Assembly: GCF_029478095.1 (NCBI RefSeq)
Contig: NZ_JAKOAV010000010.1
Span: 1 to 64,000, forward strand
Direction of reading: 5' to 3'
Source: Pelotomaculum isophthalicicum JI
Lineage (GTDB): Bacteria; Bacillota; Desulfotomaculia; Desulfotomaculales; Pelotomaculaceae
DNA length: 64,000 bases
Shown here: positions 43,788 through 63,213 of the stretch, piece after piece
How the letters are laid out: the number at the start of each line of letters is the position of its first letter
Numbering within the stretch: position 1 is the first letter of the stretch
Program-made: the position numbers and the translations under genes
Notes under the pieces: model-generated
Databases searched by the model: none
Seen by the model: only the letters and a program-made list of their open reading frames with translations
Told to the model about the DNA's origin: nothing

Positions 43788-44999
43788 CTACCGTTCTCCG
43801 CTGCTTACATTCAGCAAGTGGCCAAGTTTTTTCTGCTTGGTGGACAGATAAAAACGGTTGTTTTTACCCGGTCTTATTTCCACCGGCACCCGTTCAACAA
43901 TCTGCAGCCCGTAGCCTTCCAGCCCGGCGATCTTCCGGGGGTTGTTCGTCATCAGACGGATTTTTTTAAGTCCAAGGTCCGCGAGAATCTGCGCGCCAAA
44001 ACCATAGTCGCGCAAGTCAGCCGGAAATCCCAGCGCCAAATTAGCCTCGACCGTATCCTTGCCCAAGTCCTGCAGGTGATAAGCCCGGATTTTGTTCGCA
44101 AGGCCGATGCCGCGTCCTTCCTGGCGCATGTATAGGAGAACCCCGACCCCCTCCTCGGCAATCATTTCCATCGCGCGGGCCAACTGGTCCCCGCAGTCGC
44201 AGCGCGTCGACCTGAAAACGTCCCCGGTCAGGCATTCCGAGTGCACTCTTACCAGGGGCGCTTCCGCTTGGCTCAGATCACCCATCACCAGGGCTAAGTG
44301 CTCCTTGCCGTCCAGCAGGCTTTCATATGGCACAGCCTTAAACTCACCATATTTCGTCGGCAATTGTGCCGATTCAATCCGCCGCACCAGCATCTCGGTA
44401 CGCCGCCTGTGCTGAATCAAGCCGGCTACAGTGATTATCTTTAAGCCGTGTTCTTTGACAAACTCCATCAATTCGGGCACCCTCGCCATAGTGCCGTCTT
44501 CCTTGATAATTTCGCAAATAACTCCAGCTGGGTATAGACCGGCCATTCTGGTCAAATCCACAGCGGCCTCGGTGTGTCCCGCCCGCCTTAAAACCCCGCC
44601 TTCCTTGGCGCGCAGCGGGAATATGTGGCCCGGACGGCGCAAGTCATCCGGTTTAGTGTCGGGATTCAAGACCGCCTTGACGGTCATAGCCCGCTCGTAG
44701 GCGGAGATGCCGGTGGTGCAATCTTTGGCGTCGATGGAAACAGTGAACGCCGTGGCATGCGGGTCGGTGTTGTTGGTTACCATGGCCGGCAGGTCCAGCT
44801 CGTCAAGACGTTTTCCGTTAACCGGCAGGCAAACCAAGCCGCGCGCATGCGTAATCATGAAGTTAACCGCTTCTGGGGTGACTTTCTCAGCAGCCATAAT
44901 CATGTCACCTTCGTTTTCACGATCCTCATCGTCCACCACCACAATCATCTTGCCTTGCCTGATATCCTCGATCGCTTCTTCAATTGTGTTGAATTTCAT
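43788..44999 (-). CDS. ribBA: Bifunctional DHBP synthase / GTP cyclohydrolase II (RibBA)
   Basis: RibBA supplies both precursors of riboflavin. The N-terminal DHBP synthase domain (about 1-200) converts ribulose-5-phosphate ([23 protein letters not shown]). The C-terminal GTP cyclohydrolase II domain (about 205-403) opens GTP and has the zinc motif [17 protein letters not shown], followed by [13 protein letters not shown]. The start at ATG 44999 ([13 protein letters not shown]) is typical; the frame begins 14 codons earlier. The position in the FMN-riboswitch operon is standard. Repeats of one palindromic family lie on both sides of the gene. Confidence 0.96.
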   Translation of the reverse strand: MKFNTIEEAIEDIRQGKMIVVVDDEDRENEGDMIMAAEKVTPEAVNFMITHARGLVCLPVNGKRLDELDLPAMVTNNTDPHATAFTVSIDAKDCTTGISAYERAMTVKAVLNPDTKPDDLRRPGHIFPLRAKEGGVLRRAGHTEAAVDLTRMAGLYPAGVICEIIKEDGTMARVPELMEFVKEHGLKIITVAGLIQHRRRTEMLVRRIESAQLPTKYGEFKAVPYESLLDGKEHLALVMGDLSQAEAPLVRVHSECLTGDVFRSTRCDCGDQLARAMEMIAEEGVGVLLYMRQEGRGIGLANKIRAYHLQDLGKDTVEANLALGFPADLRDYGFGAQILADLGLKKIRLMTNNPRKIAGLEGYGLQIVERVPVEIRPGKNNRFYLSTKQKKLGHLLNVSSGER

Positions 45000-45028
45000 T
45001 GTGTCCGCCTCCTTGCAATATATAATCC

Positions 45029-45115
45029 AGGTAGTCAGCATTCAGTAGTCAGTAGTCAGAACATTTCAAGACGATATACCATTCTCTCATTCTAACTCTT
45101 GACTCATGAGTAGTT
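45029..45115. repeat. Dispersed palindromic repeat, copy 3, between ribE and ribBA
   Basis: It starts AGGTAGTCAGCATTCAGTAG, has the shared core CAAGACGATATACCATTCTC and ends near ACTCATGAGTAGTTACC. It is less perfect than the copy at 43682-43781 but has the same block order and orientation. Confidence 0.6.
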
Positions 45116-45124
45116 ACCATAATC

Positions 45125-45775
45125 TTACACAAAACCATGTTCCGCCAAGAAACTTAAACTTATTTTTGATTCCCCGCCGCTGCTATCCGGGAAGGCGGCC
45201 AATCTTTCGATATATTTACCGATTACATCCCCCTCCAGGTTCACAGAGGCGCCCGCTTTCTTTAAACCCAACGCGGTGGCGTGGGCGGTATGGGGAATAA
45301 GTGACACCTGAAAGCTGTCCGCCTGCAAATCCACTACTGTCAGGCTAATCCCGTCAATCGCCACCGACCCCTTTTTAATAATATAGCGCATCACTTCATG
45401 GGGCGCCCGGATGGTAATCAGGGTGGCAATATCATGTTTCTCCAAACGGGTGATCGTTCCGACCCCGTCAATATGCCCGCTGACAATGTGCCCGCCCAAC
45501 CTGTCTCCGAGCCGCAAAGCCCGTTCAAGATTTACCCGGTCACCTGAATTTAAAGCGCCGAGATTGGTTTTCGACAGGGTTTCAGCCATAACATCGACAG
45601 TAAACTCCTGCGGGAGCAAGTGAACCACCGTGAGACACACCCCGTTCACCGCGATACTGTCACCAATCCGCGCGTCCTCCAGCACTTTTTCCGCTCTTAT
45701 AGTTAGCTGGGCGGAAGCAGCCCCCCGTTTGATCTCCTTAAGTGTTCCCAGTTCCTCGACGATACCGGTAAACAT
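45125..45775 (-). CDS. ribE: Riboflavin synthase alpha chain
   Basis: RibE dismutates two lumazine molecules to riboflavin and the ribitylaminouracil. The 216-residue protein is built of two similar lumazine-binding repeats (about 1-97 and 98-195). The N-terminal MFTGIVEELG is diagnostic, each repeat has a GDSIAVNG/GSVAIDG-type motif, and SGHIDGVG is present. It follows ribD by 17 bp and precedes ribBA. The length is usual for the bacterial homotrimer. Confidence 0.96.
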   Translation of the reverse strand: MFTGIVEELGTLKEIKRGAASAQLTIRAEKVLEDARIGDSIAVNGVCLTVVHLLPQEFTVDVMAETLSKTNLGALNSGDRVNLERALRLGDRLGGHIVSGHIDGVGTITRLEKHDIATLITIRAPHEVMRYIIKKGSVAIDGISLTVVDLQADSFQVSLIPHTAHATALGLKKAGASVNLEGDVIGKYIERLAAFPDSSGGESKISLSFLAEHGFV

Positions 45776-45792
45776 TGTTTACCACCTCGATA

Positions 45793-46881
45793 TTATTTTA
45801 AATATCCTTCTATACAAAAGTCCGGCCCCATACGGCTCACCTTTACACGCTCAAGTTCCGCGGCTTCGGACAAGTCATCAGCTCCCCGGCCGCCAACCGG
45901 ACCAGGCGCTTCCCGCCCGCCGATAATCTTCGGGGCGATAAACCAGACTACTTTATCAACTATTCCAGCAGCCAACGCGGAACCGTGCACCCCGGCGCCA
46001 CCTTCGATTAATAAGCTGGTAATCTCCTGTTTGCCCAATATTCTCAACAGCTTCGCCAGCTCCACCCGCGGGCCTTCATTAACCACCAATACTTCCGCGC
46101 CAGCCTGCCGCAGCGCCTCCAGCCTCTCCGGCGAAGCACCCGCGGTTGTGGCGATTATAGTAGGCGCTTCTGAATGCTGGTTCAATACATTTGCGTCAAG
46201 CGGAGTATTGGCCGTGCTGTCCACGATTATCCTCACCGGATCACGCCCTTCCCCATTGGCAAGACGCGCGGTAAGAGAGGGGTTGTCGGCCCGCACCGTA
46301 CCTATACCAACCAGAATAGCGTCATACCAGTCTCTCAGACGGTGGCCGTATGCCCGTGCCTCAGGACCGGTAATCCATCTTGATTCCCCGGTACAGGTGG
46401 CAATCTTGCCGTCCAGGCTCATGGCCGCCTTGGCCACCACGAAAGGAAGTCCGGTAGTGATATATTTGATAAAAACTTCGTTTAGCTCCAGAGCTTCTTC
46501 TTTCATCACGCCGGTGACGACTTCTACCCCGGCATCTTTAAGCCGCCGGATTCCCCCACCCGCAACCAGCGGATTCGGGTCAATTGTGGCAATGATTACT
46601 TTTGCCACTCCGGCGGCAATCACCGCATCCGCGCAGGGGCCGGTGCGCCCGTGGTGGCAGCATGGTTCCAGCGTCACATACAGGGTCGCGCCGCGGGCTT
46701 CATTTCCCGCCTCCGCCAGGGCCAGCACCTCGGCGTGCGGTGTACCCGCCCGGGCATGGTAGCCCTGCCCGACTATCCGGTTGTCTTTGACAACCACCGC
46801 CCCCACCATCGGGTTGGGGCTGGTGCGGCCACGCGCCCGCGCGGCAAGTTCCAGAGCCATTTTCATATAGTGCCTGTCCAT
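45793..46881 (-). CDS. ribD: Bifunctional deaminase/reductase RibD
   Basis: RibD carries out the second and third steps of riboflavin synthesis. The N-terminal cytidine deaminase-like domain has the zinc ligands H49 (TPHAEV, with catalytic E51), C74 and C83 (EPCCHHGRTGPC). The C-terminal reductase domain (about 150-362) contains AMSLDGKIAT and LLIEGGAGVHGSAL. I place the start at ATG 46881, after GGTGGGG; the longer frame to 46974 would run through the riboswitch terminator. It is the first gene of the operon, and its expression is expected to fall when FMN is bound to the leader. Confidence 0.95.
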   Translation of the reverse strand: MDRHYMKMALELAARARGRTSPNPMVGAVVVKDNRIVGQGYHARAGTPHAEVLALAEAGNEARGATLYVTLEPCCHHGRTGPCADAVIAAGVAKVIIATIDPNPLVAGGGIRRLKDAGVEVVTGVMKEEALELNEVFIKYITTGLPFVVAKAAMSLDGKIATCTGESRWITGPEARAYGHRLRDWYDAILVGIGTVRADNPSLTARLANGEGRDPVRIIVDSTANTPLDANVLNQHSEAPTIIATTAGASPERLEALRQAGAEVLVVNEGPRVELAKLLRILGKQEITSLLIEGGAGVHGSALAAGIVDKVVWFIAPKIIGGREAPGPVGGRGADDLSEAAELERVKVSRMGPDFCIEGYLK

Positions 46882-46904
46882 AAACCCCACCAGTTTTATT
46901 AAAA

Positions 46905-46938
46905 TCAAAAAACCCCGGGCAATAAACCTCAGGGTTTT
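46905..46938 (-). terminator. Terminator of the FMN riboswitch
   Basis: On the minus strand AAAACCC...GGG-TTTT arms (46927-46938 and 46907-46919) form a stem followed by TTTTTTGATTTT. It lies between the FMN aptamer and the ribD start, the expected expression platform for premature termination. Confidence 0.75.
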
Positions 46939-46994
46939 AATCATACAAAGGTAAGCAACCTTCTGAAATAACATATCTCAAAAAGGCCCCATAA

Positions 46995-47118
46995 ACCTTC
47001 TCCCATCCAGACTTTTACTGTCGGCCCCGGCTTCTCACCGGATCAACCCTGTAAGGGTTCGCGGGCTCGGCGCATCACGCCACACCGCCGGTACGGAATC
47101 GCACCCGTCCCTGAAGGT
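46995..47118 (-). promoter_or_regulatory. FMN riboswitch (RFN element)
   Basis: On the minus strand the conserved RFN blocks appear in order: CAGGGACGGGTGCGATTCC, ACCGGCGGT, GAGCCCGCGA, GATCCGGTGAGA, CCGGGGCCGACAGTAA and AGTCTGGATGGGAGAAGG. The closing P1 stem is ACCTTC (47113-47118 complement) with GAAGGT (46995-47000 complement). It is placed about 115 bp upstream of ribD, with a terminator between. Confidence 0.95.
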
Positions 47119-47230
47119 ATTGCCTTATTAACTTCAATCATTATTATATGGCCGTATTTATTAGATGTCAACCTCTATCCAGATGGGATCCAGATGGGAT
47201 AAATAAGGCTACATCTGTACCATATCAGCG

Positions 47231-47348
47231 TTAAATCTCAAGACCCAACACCTCTTTCAGGTAACGTTTACGGTACGGGACGAAGTCAATGTAATCAATT
47301 ATGGTCCTTTCCACAAAATCGGTCTGGGTATCCTCATTTATTTTTTCC
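47231..47348 (-). other. Region beyond the array's distal end, with an open-frame remnant
   Basis: On the minus strand an uninterrupted frame leaves the last CRISPR repeat and reads EKINEDTQTDFVERTIIDYI, then YRKRYLKEVLGLEI and a stop at 47231. It has no start other than by reading through the repeat. It may be the C-terminal relic of a gene into which the array grew, or chance. I do not recognise it. Confidence 0.3.
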
Positions 47349-47380
47349 GTTTCAATCCACGCACCCGCACGGGGTGCGAC
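47349..47380 (-). CRISPR. Orphaned terminal CRISPR repeat, separated from the array by a transposon
   Basis: A perfect copy of the 32-bp repeat of the main array (GTTTCAATCC...GGGGTGCGAC on the plus strand). Bases 47381-47408 plus 51120-51124 form a 33-bp spacer once the element at 47409-51112 and one target duplicate are removed, so this is the last repeat of the original array. No further repeats are present at lower coordinates. Confidence 0.93.
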
Positions 47381-47401
47381 ATCGAGCGGCTAGCAATTGA
47401 G

Positions 47402-47408
47402 TTAAAGG
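47402..47408. repeat. Left target-site duplication TTAAAGG
   Basis: TTAAAGG directly before the terminal TGT of the element; the identical heptamer follows the terminal ACA at 51113-51119. Confidence 0.85.
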
Positions 47409-47551
47409 TGTGATTGCTCACGGAAACTGACAGTTAAGGGACCACCGCCAATGGCAGTGATCAATATTTATTAAGTAGCATAGGGAGTAACGGAGTTTCG
47501 CAGACCCCTCCCTATGCCCACAAGATGGTGGCTAGAAGCCCCCACTGCAAG

Positions 47552-48187
47552 ATGAGAATAACAATTTTTTGCCCAGATGTCCAGAGTTATCTTGAAAATC
47601 CGGAAAGTTTTCTTCCTGATAAACCGGTCTGCCTTAACAATCCTAATCATAAGCCCTATTGGAATGCGAGCTGGGAACGTGGTCTGCATTTGGATCATGT
47701 TCATTCCACCGAGATTCCTCTTTTCAACGCTTACTGCAAAGAATGCCACGAGACAATCAGCTATTGGCCGGAGTTCGTATTGCCCTACCAAAGAGAACCA
47801 CTGGAAACCCATGAGCAGGCGGTGATTGAGCACCTGCAAGGAATCAGCATTAGCGAAAGCGCGGCCCGGATCGGATACGATTCACGAACCGTATCCCGGT
47901 GGATAAAGCTGACCTTCACCCAAGCTCAAGCACTTGTCGGCCATGTCGTCCGGCGCATTCTCAGACTTATTGGGGCAGAGATACTACCGTTAGCCCCGGC
48001 GGTGGCCACGGAAGCCACAAGGCTCCTGCTTGCCTGGTTACATAGCTATGCCGGTTGGATTAGCTTTCCTCGCCTGCACCGGCTGATAGGCTTGTGCAAC
48101 CTGCTCGGCATGGGGGACTGGGACCTGTGGGGCGCCCCTTTAGGGAAAGCCAGAGCCCGGGTGAAAGAAGCAAGTTCACCCGGCTAA
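47552..48187 (+). CDS. DUF6431-type accessory protein of the transposon
   Basis: About 211 residues from ATG 47552 (a GTG at 47525 is possible). The N-terminal part has cysteine and histidine pairs suggesting a zinc-binding fold (FCPDV, VCLNNPNHKPY, YCKECHETI). The middle resembles a helix-turn-helix (GISISESAARIGYDSRTVSRWIK, shown here only by its core SESAARIGYDSRTVSRW). The C-terminal half is helical. The family name is from memory. By position and fold it could be a DNA-binding target or end-recognition factor for the element. It is the first gene after the left end, 120 bp before the transposase. Confidence 0.6.
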   Translation: MRITIFCPDVQSYLENPESFLPDKPVCLNNPNHKPYWNASWERGLHLDHVHSTEIPLFNAYCKECHETISYWPEFVLPYQREPLETHEQAVIEHLQGISISESAARIGYDSRTVSRWIKLTFTQAQALVGHVVRRILRLIGAEILPLAPAVATEATRLLLAWLHSYAGWISFPRLHRLIGLCNLLGMGDWDLWGAPLGKARARVKEASSPG

Positions 48188-48306
48188 ATCTCTTTACGAA
48201 CGAGGATTTCCCACAAACCATGGCTCTCGCCAAACTTTCTGACTTGAATCATGATGGTGATTAGAGGAAATAAGTCCTTAAAATCAGAGTCAGGAGGTAA
48301 AAATGG

Positions 48307-49698
48307 ATGAAAGAACCATCAGATGACAGGCGTTTATTGGTGGCCATGCAGAGATTTGAAATTATTGCGCCATTGCTGAATCGGCCTCTGCCTCGCGGTG
48401 TTCAAAAGACCATTCTTGAGGAGTTGGCCGGCAAGATGCACCTTAATGCGGAGAATCGCCTTATCACCTTGGGAAAGCGCACGATCGAGAGATACCTGAG
48501 CAACTACTTGAAGTTCGGACTGGATGGCCTGAAGCCGAAAGTCCGCCCGGAACAAGGAGTGTTGAAAGCCTTTCCGCCGGGAGCCCTGGATGAGGCCGTA
48601 AATATACGGCTGGCCCGTCCCGAACTGTCAGCGGACAGCATCATTGAGGAACTGCGTTCAGCTAAGGTGCCCGGGGCGCAGCAGATGAGCGTCAGCACGT
48701 TGAACCGCCATCTGCGCCGCCTGGGCAAAGATCGCCCGGCTCTGAAGCGAACTGTACGAAAGCGCTACCGCCTGCTCAGCGTGGAGGGCGCCCACGTGCT
48801 CTGGATATGTGATGTCTGGGACGGTCCCTATCTTACCGACGAGTTGACGGGCAGGAAACGGCGGCTCCGCCTGGTCGCCATTATTGACTCGTATTCGCGC
48901 TACATTGTCCACGCCGAGTTCTATTTCAACGAAAACCGCCCCTGCATAGAAGATACCCTTATGAAAGCCATTTTGAAACATAATCTACCCGAGGTCTTCT
49001 ATTGTGACAACGCTAAGGTGTTTCGCTCCCGGCATATGAAACGCATTGCGGCGGAACTGGGCTTCAGTGTTAAGCATAGCCGCCCCGGAATACCTCAGGG
49101 TCGCGGCCGGATTGAAAGGTGGTTCAGAACAGTAGCCGAGAAATGCGAACCCCTGTTAAAAGAGCAGATCAACTCCGGCAAGGTGACCACATTATATGAG
49201 GTAAACAATTTCTTTGCCGCCTGGCTGGAGAGACGCTACCATTCCCGCCGTCACAGCACCCTGAAGATGAGTCCCCGTGAGTTTCTGGAGAATGCCGGAG
49301 GTAGCCATCTGGACATGTCTCGCCATGTCGATCCGGCTACCGTGCATGAGGCATTTTTGTGGCGGGAAAACCGGGGAGTGAGCCCGCTTGGAGCAGTGAG
49401 GCTCCAAGGTAACCTCTACGAGGTGGACGAGAGTCTGCTCGGCAAGACCGTCGAACTACGATTCAACCCCTACGACCTGAGGCGTATCCTGGTTTACTGC
49501 GAGGGCACCTACCGGTGCGAGGCCCGTCCCTACCAGATGAAGAACTTCACCGAAAAACGGGTTCAGGAGCGTCAGACCGACAGCCGGAACGCCTTGGATA
49601 AAGCCATGCAGGCCATTGTGCAAGAGCACCGGGAGGAAATCAAGGAACGCTCCGGTCTGTCTTTTGCCAAGGCCATGGGGGTGAAACACGGTGAATAG
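48307..49698 (+). CDS. DDE transposase (TniA/Mu-type, rve core)
   Basis: A 463-residue integrase-fold transposase. N-terminal helix-turn-helix regions (about 10-145) are followed by the catalytic core with D169 (LWICDVWDG), D234 (FYCDNAKVF) and E270 (QGRGRIERWF), a DD(35)E spacing. The C-terminal part (about 340-430) is a Mu transposase C-terminal-type beta barrel (GAVRLQGNLYEVDESLLGK). The ATG at 48307 is nine bases after AGGAGG. It overlaps the ATPase gene by 8 bp. All three catalytic acids are present, so the element may be active. Confidence 0.9.
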   Translation: MKEPSDDRRLLVAMQRFEIIAPLLNRPLPRGVQKTILEELAGKMHLNAENRLITLGKRTIERYLSNYLKFGLDGLKPKVRPEQGVLKAFPPGALDEAVNIRLARPELSADSIIEELRSAKVPGAQQMSVSTLNRHLRRLGKDRPALKRTVRKRYRLLSVEGAHVLWICDVWDGPYLTDELTGRKRRLRLVAIIDSYSRYIVHAEFYFNENRPCIEDTLMKAILKHNLPEVFYCDNAKVFRSRHMKRIAAELGFSVKHSRPGIPQGRGRIERWFRTVAEKCEPLLKEQINSGKVTTLYEVNNFFAAWLERRYHSRRHSTLKMSPREFLENAGGSHLDMSRHVDPATVHEAFLWRENRGVSPLGAVRLQGNLYEVDESLLGKTVELRFNPYDLRRILVYCEGTYRCEARPYQMKNFTEKRVQERQTDSRNALDKAMQAIVQEHREEIKERSGLSFAKAMGVKHGE

Positions 49699-50491
49699 CC
49701 CCTACTTCTTCTTTACCCGGGAGCCTTTCTCACGGGAATTATCTCCTACGGAAGTATTCGTATCCAAAGGGCACCAGGAACTGCTGGCCAGACTCCGGCA
49801 TGCCATAGATACCGGCTCGCTGGCGGTGATTACCGGGCAGGTCGGTTCCGGCAAATCCACAGCCATCCGTTCTGTTATGCATTCCCTGGAGACTTCGCGT
49901 TACCGTTACATCTACTTGGCCAGTTCTCAACTCGCGCCGGCGGAATTTTATCAGAGTCTACTTTACCAAGTCAATGTCCAGCTTGGCCGGGGTTTTTCTG
50001 AAAATAAACGCTTAGTGGCGCAAGCCATGCTGGAATTGCACCGAAAAGGGATAAAACCGGTGGTAGTAATTGATGAAGCCCAAGAGTTGACAGTACCCAT
50101 GCTTAGTGAACTGCGCTTTGTTCTTAACTACCAGACGGACTCCTTTTCGCCTTTAATGGTGATACCCGCCGGTCAACCCCAGCTTGCCGAAACACTGCAC
50201 CTTCAGGTGTTGGAATGCATCCGGCAGAGAATTAACGTACACTATCGTTTACCGTGCCTTAATGAAGATGAAATTTCCGCTTATATTCTGCACCACCTGA
50301 GAGTAGCCGGACAGGAAAAGCAAATCTTTACAGATTCGGCGATACAACTTATTTACCAGTTTTCCAAGGGTATTCCTCGCCGCATTAACAACATATGCCG
50401 GTATGCCATCGTGGCGGCAATTGTAGCCGACAGTCCGACAATTGACGTAGATGCAGTACAAAAAGGCCTCGAAGACGACAACTTAATCTAG
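49691..50491 (+). CDS. AAA+ ATPase of the transposon (TniB/ExeA-like)
   Basis: A 266-residue AAA+ protein with Walker A GQVGSGKST (49-57), Walker B VVVIDEAQEL (D128, E129), and a sensor/arginine region ending IPRRINNICRYA. In Tn7, Mu and Tn5053 the equivalent ATPase (TnsC, MuB, TniB) selects target DNA and activates the transposase. It starts at a GTG that overlaps the transposase stop by 8 bp. The N-terminal FFFTREPFSRE is typical of the ExeA-like transposon ATPases found in Clostridia. Confidence 0.88.
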   Translation: MNSPYFFFTREPFSRELSPTEVFVSKGHQELLARLRHAIDTGSLAVITGQVGSGKSTAIRSVMHSLETSRYRYIYLASSQLAPAEFYQSLLYQVNVQLGRGFSENKRLVAQAMLELHRKGIKPVVVIDEAQELTVPMLSELRFVLNYQTDSFSPLMVIPAGQPQLAETLHLQVLECIRQRINVHYRLPCLNEDEISAYILHHLRVAGQEKQIFTDSAIQLIYQFSKGIPRRINNICRYAIVAAIVADSPTIDVDAVQKGLEDDNLI

Positions 50492-50556
50492 TCTGTAAAA
50501 CTTAGGCCCTAATTTGACCAATTAGGTCTTACGATAATTACTGGGAGGTATCCGGT

Positions 50557-50856
50557 GTGATTGAGCAATCAATACCTTTAAATGATGCTCGGCAAGACAG
50601 GCGGAAATTGGAAGATTTCTTTATTACTACCGGTTTCTATGATTTACTGCCTCTTGCCTTGAAAGTGGCCGTAAGTTTGGGTTATAACCAAACTGAGATG
50701 ATTGAAGCTATATGCAAAGCAAGTGATAAATGCAACCATTATCCGCCAACCAAAAACAGAACTGCTTGGTTTCGGAAGGTTTTTGAGGAGAAGTTGCGGG
50801 AGGCCAGAGGGGATATCTTGACCTATAAGGCCAGGATGAAGTACTTAAAAAAATAG
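50557..50856 (+). CDS. Small transposon protein, function unknown
   Basis: A 99-residue charged, helical protein starting at a GTG behind GGGAGGT, 65 bp after the ATPase gene and about 255 bp from the right end. Central region ALKVAVSLGYNQTEMIEAIC; basic C-terminus (ARMKYLKK). I do not recognise a family. Placed where Tn5053-like elements carry TniQ, but far too short for it and without a zinc motif. Confidence 0.55.
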   Translation: MIEQSIPLNDARQDRRKLEDFFITTGFYDLLPLALKVAVSLGYNQTEMIEAICKASDKCNHYPPTKNRTAWFRKVFEEKLREARGDILTYKARMKYLKK

Positions 50857-51112
50857 TCAAAAGCGATTATGATTGATTGATGACTGACAGACCGACAGAC
50901 ATAGTTTAATATGCTTTTATCAACTCGGTTTTTAAAATTGCTAATTTCTAGCTAAGGGACTAATGCCAATGGTGGTGGCTTTCGAAACGGACCATCGCCA
51001 TTGGCGCTGATTTTTAAACTGGTTAACTGTTGCCATTGACGGTAACCAAAATGTCATTGATTAATGACATTGGCGATAATTAACTTGCCGCCAAGGAACG
51101 TGAACCGCTACA

Positions 51113-51119
51113 TTAAAGG
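51113..51119. repeat. Right target-site duplication TTAAAGG
   Basis: Directly follows the terminal ACA of the transposon; identical to 47402-47408. Bases 51120-51124 (GATTT) complete the interrupted spacer. Confidence 0.85.
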
Positions 51120-51124
51120 GATTT

Positions 51125-62746
<11,622 letters not shown>

Positions 62747-62912
62747 TGTCCATTTTAAGCCATAATAAAATCATGCTTTAAGACAAATAATCTCGCGAAA
62801 CTAACAATATATTTCAATTTAATAAATATTTTTTTGCATAAAAAGATTCTAATAACCTTTCATTACAGACATGCGAACAACCCTGAAAAATCATGTTTAC
62901 TTAGGGTTCGCA
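62747..62912 (-). promoter_or_regulatory. CRISPR leader
   Basis: An AT-rich 166-bp stretch between the cas2 stop and the first repeat, in the transcription direction of the array. It should contain the array promoter and the integration signals. A hairpin GCGAACCCTAAG...AGGGTTGTTCGC (62868-62908) next to the cas2 end may terminate cas transcription. Confidence 0.7.
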
Positions 62913-63200
62913 TCAAATCATCAGAACCCCTTCTGGATCATACCCACACTTAGTGCCAACATGCTCAACACGATTTTTCCAGTTGTTCCCCAGAAAATAG
63001 AAGCGCACACTATCTTTCTCCGGATTAATAATCTTTTCTAAACGGTTTTTTAATATTGCGAATTGTGTTGGATCAAGCAAACATTCAAAAACAGAGTTTT
63101 GAACACGTTGTCCATAATTAACGCATTGTTTAGCCACTTTTCTGAGGCGACTTTTGCCCGAAACTGTCGTAACATTCACATCATAGGTAATTAAAACCAT
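62913..63200 (-). CDS. cas2: CRISPR-associated endonuclease Cas2
   Basis: Cas2 bridges two Cas1 dimers in the spacer-integration complex. The 95-residue protein has a ferredoxin-like fold with the N-terminal MVLITYDVNV (conserved D7 region), CVNYGQRVQNSVFECLLDP, and VRFYFLG, all type I-C Cas2 features. I start it at ATG 63200; the longer frame to 63296 would overlap cas1. It follows cas1 by 13 bp and precedes the leader, the normal order for type I-C. Confidence 0.95.
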   Translation of the reverse strand: MVLITYDVNVTTVSGKSRLRKVAKQCVNYGQRVQNSVFECLLDPTQFAILKNRLEKIINPEKDSVRFYFLGNNWKNRVEHVGTKCGYDPEGVLMI

Positions 63201-63213
63201 CAATGTCAACACC

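Larger units (their letters stand above)
47409..51112 (+). mobile_element. 3.7-kb TniA/TniB-type transposon inserted in the terminal CRISPR spacer
   Basis: It is bounded by TGT (47409) and ACA (51112). Both ends share TGT, six variable bases, TCACG, and a CGCCAATG block at the same distance (about 47446 and the mirror position near 51074). Extra GCCAATG/GCCATTG-type motifs in the last 150 bp are likely transposase-binding sites. A 10-bp hairpin GCATAGGGAG/CTCCCTATGC (47478-47517) sits inside the left end. It carries four genes in one direction: a DUF6431-like protein, a DDE transposase, an AAA ATPase and a small protein. A 7-bp target duplication flanks it. No resolvase and no cargo are visible. 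The gene pair resembles TniA/TniB of Tn5053-like elements, but the whole is not a standard Tn7 or Tn5053. Confidence 0.92.

Noticed and set aside
47525-51112. Group II intron or Tn7-CAST (CRISPR-associated transposon) in the array
   Set aside because: No reverse transcriptase, no TniQ, and no Cas effector inside the element; the genes are a DDE transposase and ATPase only, and the link with CRISPR is the insertion site.
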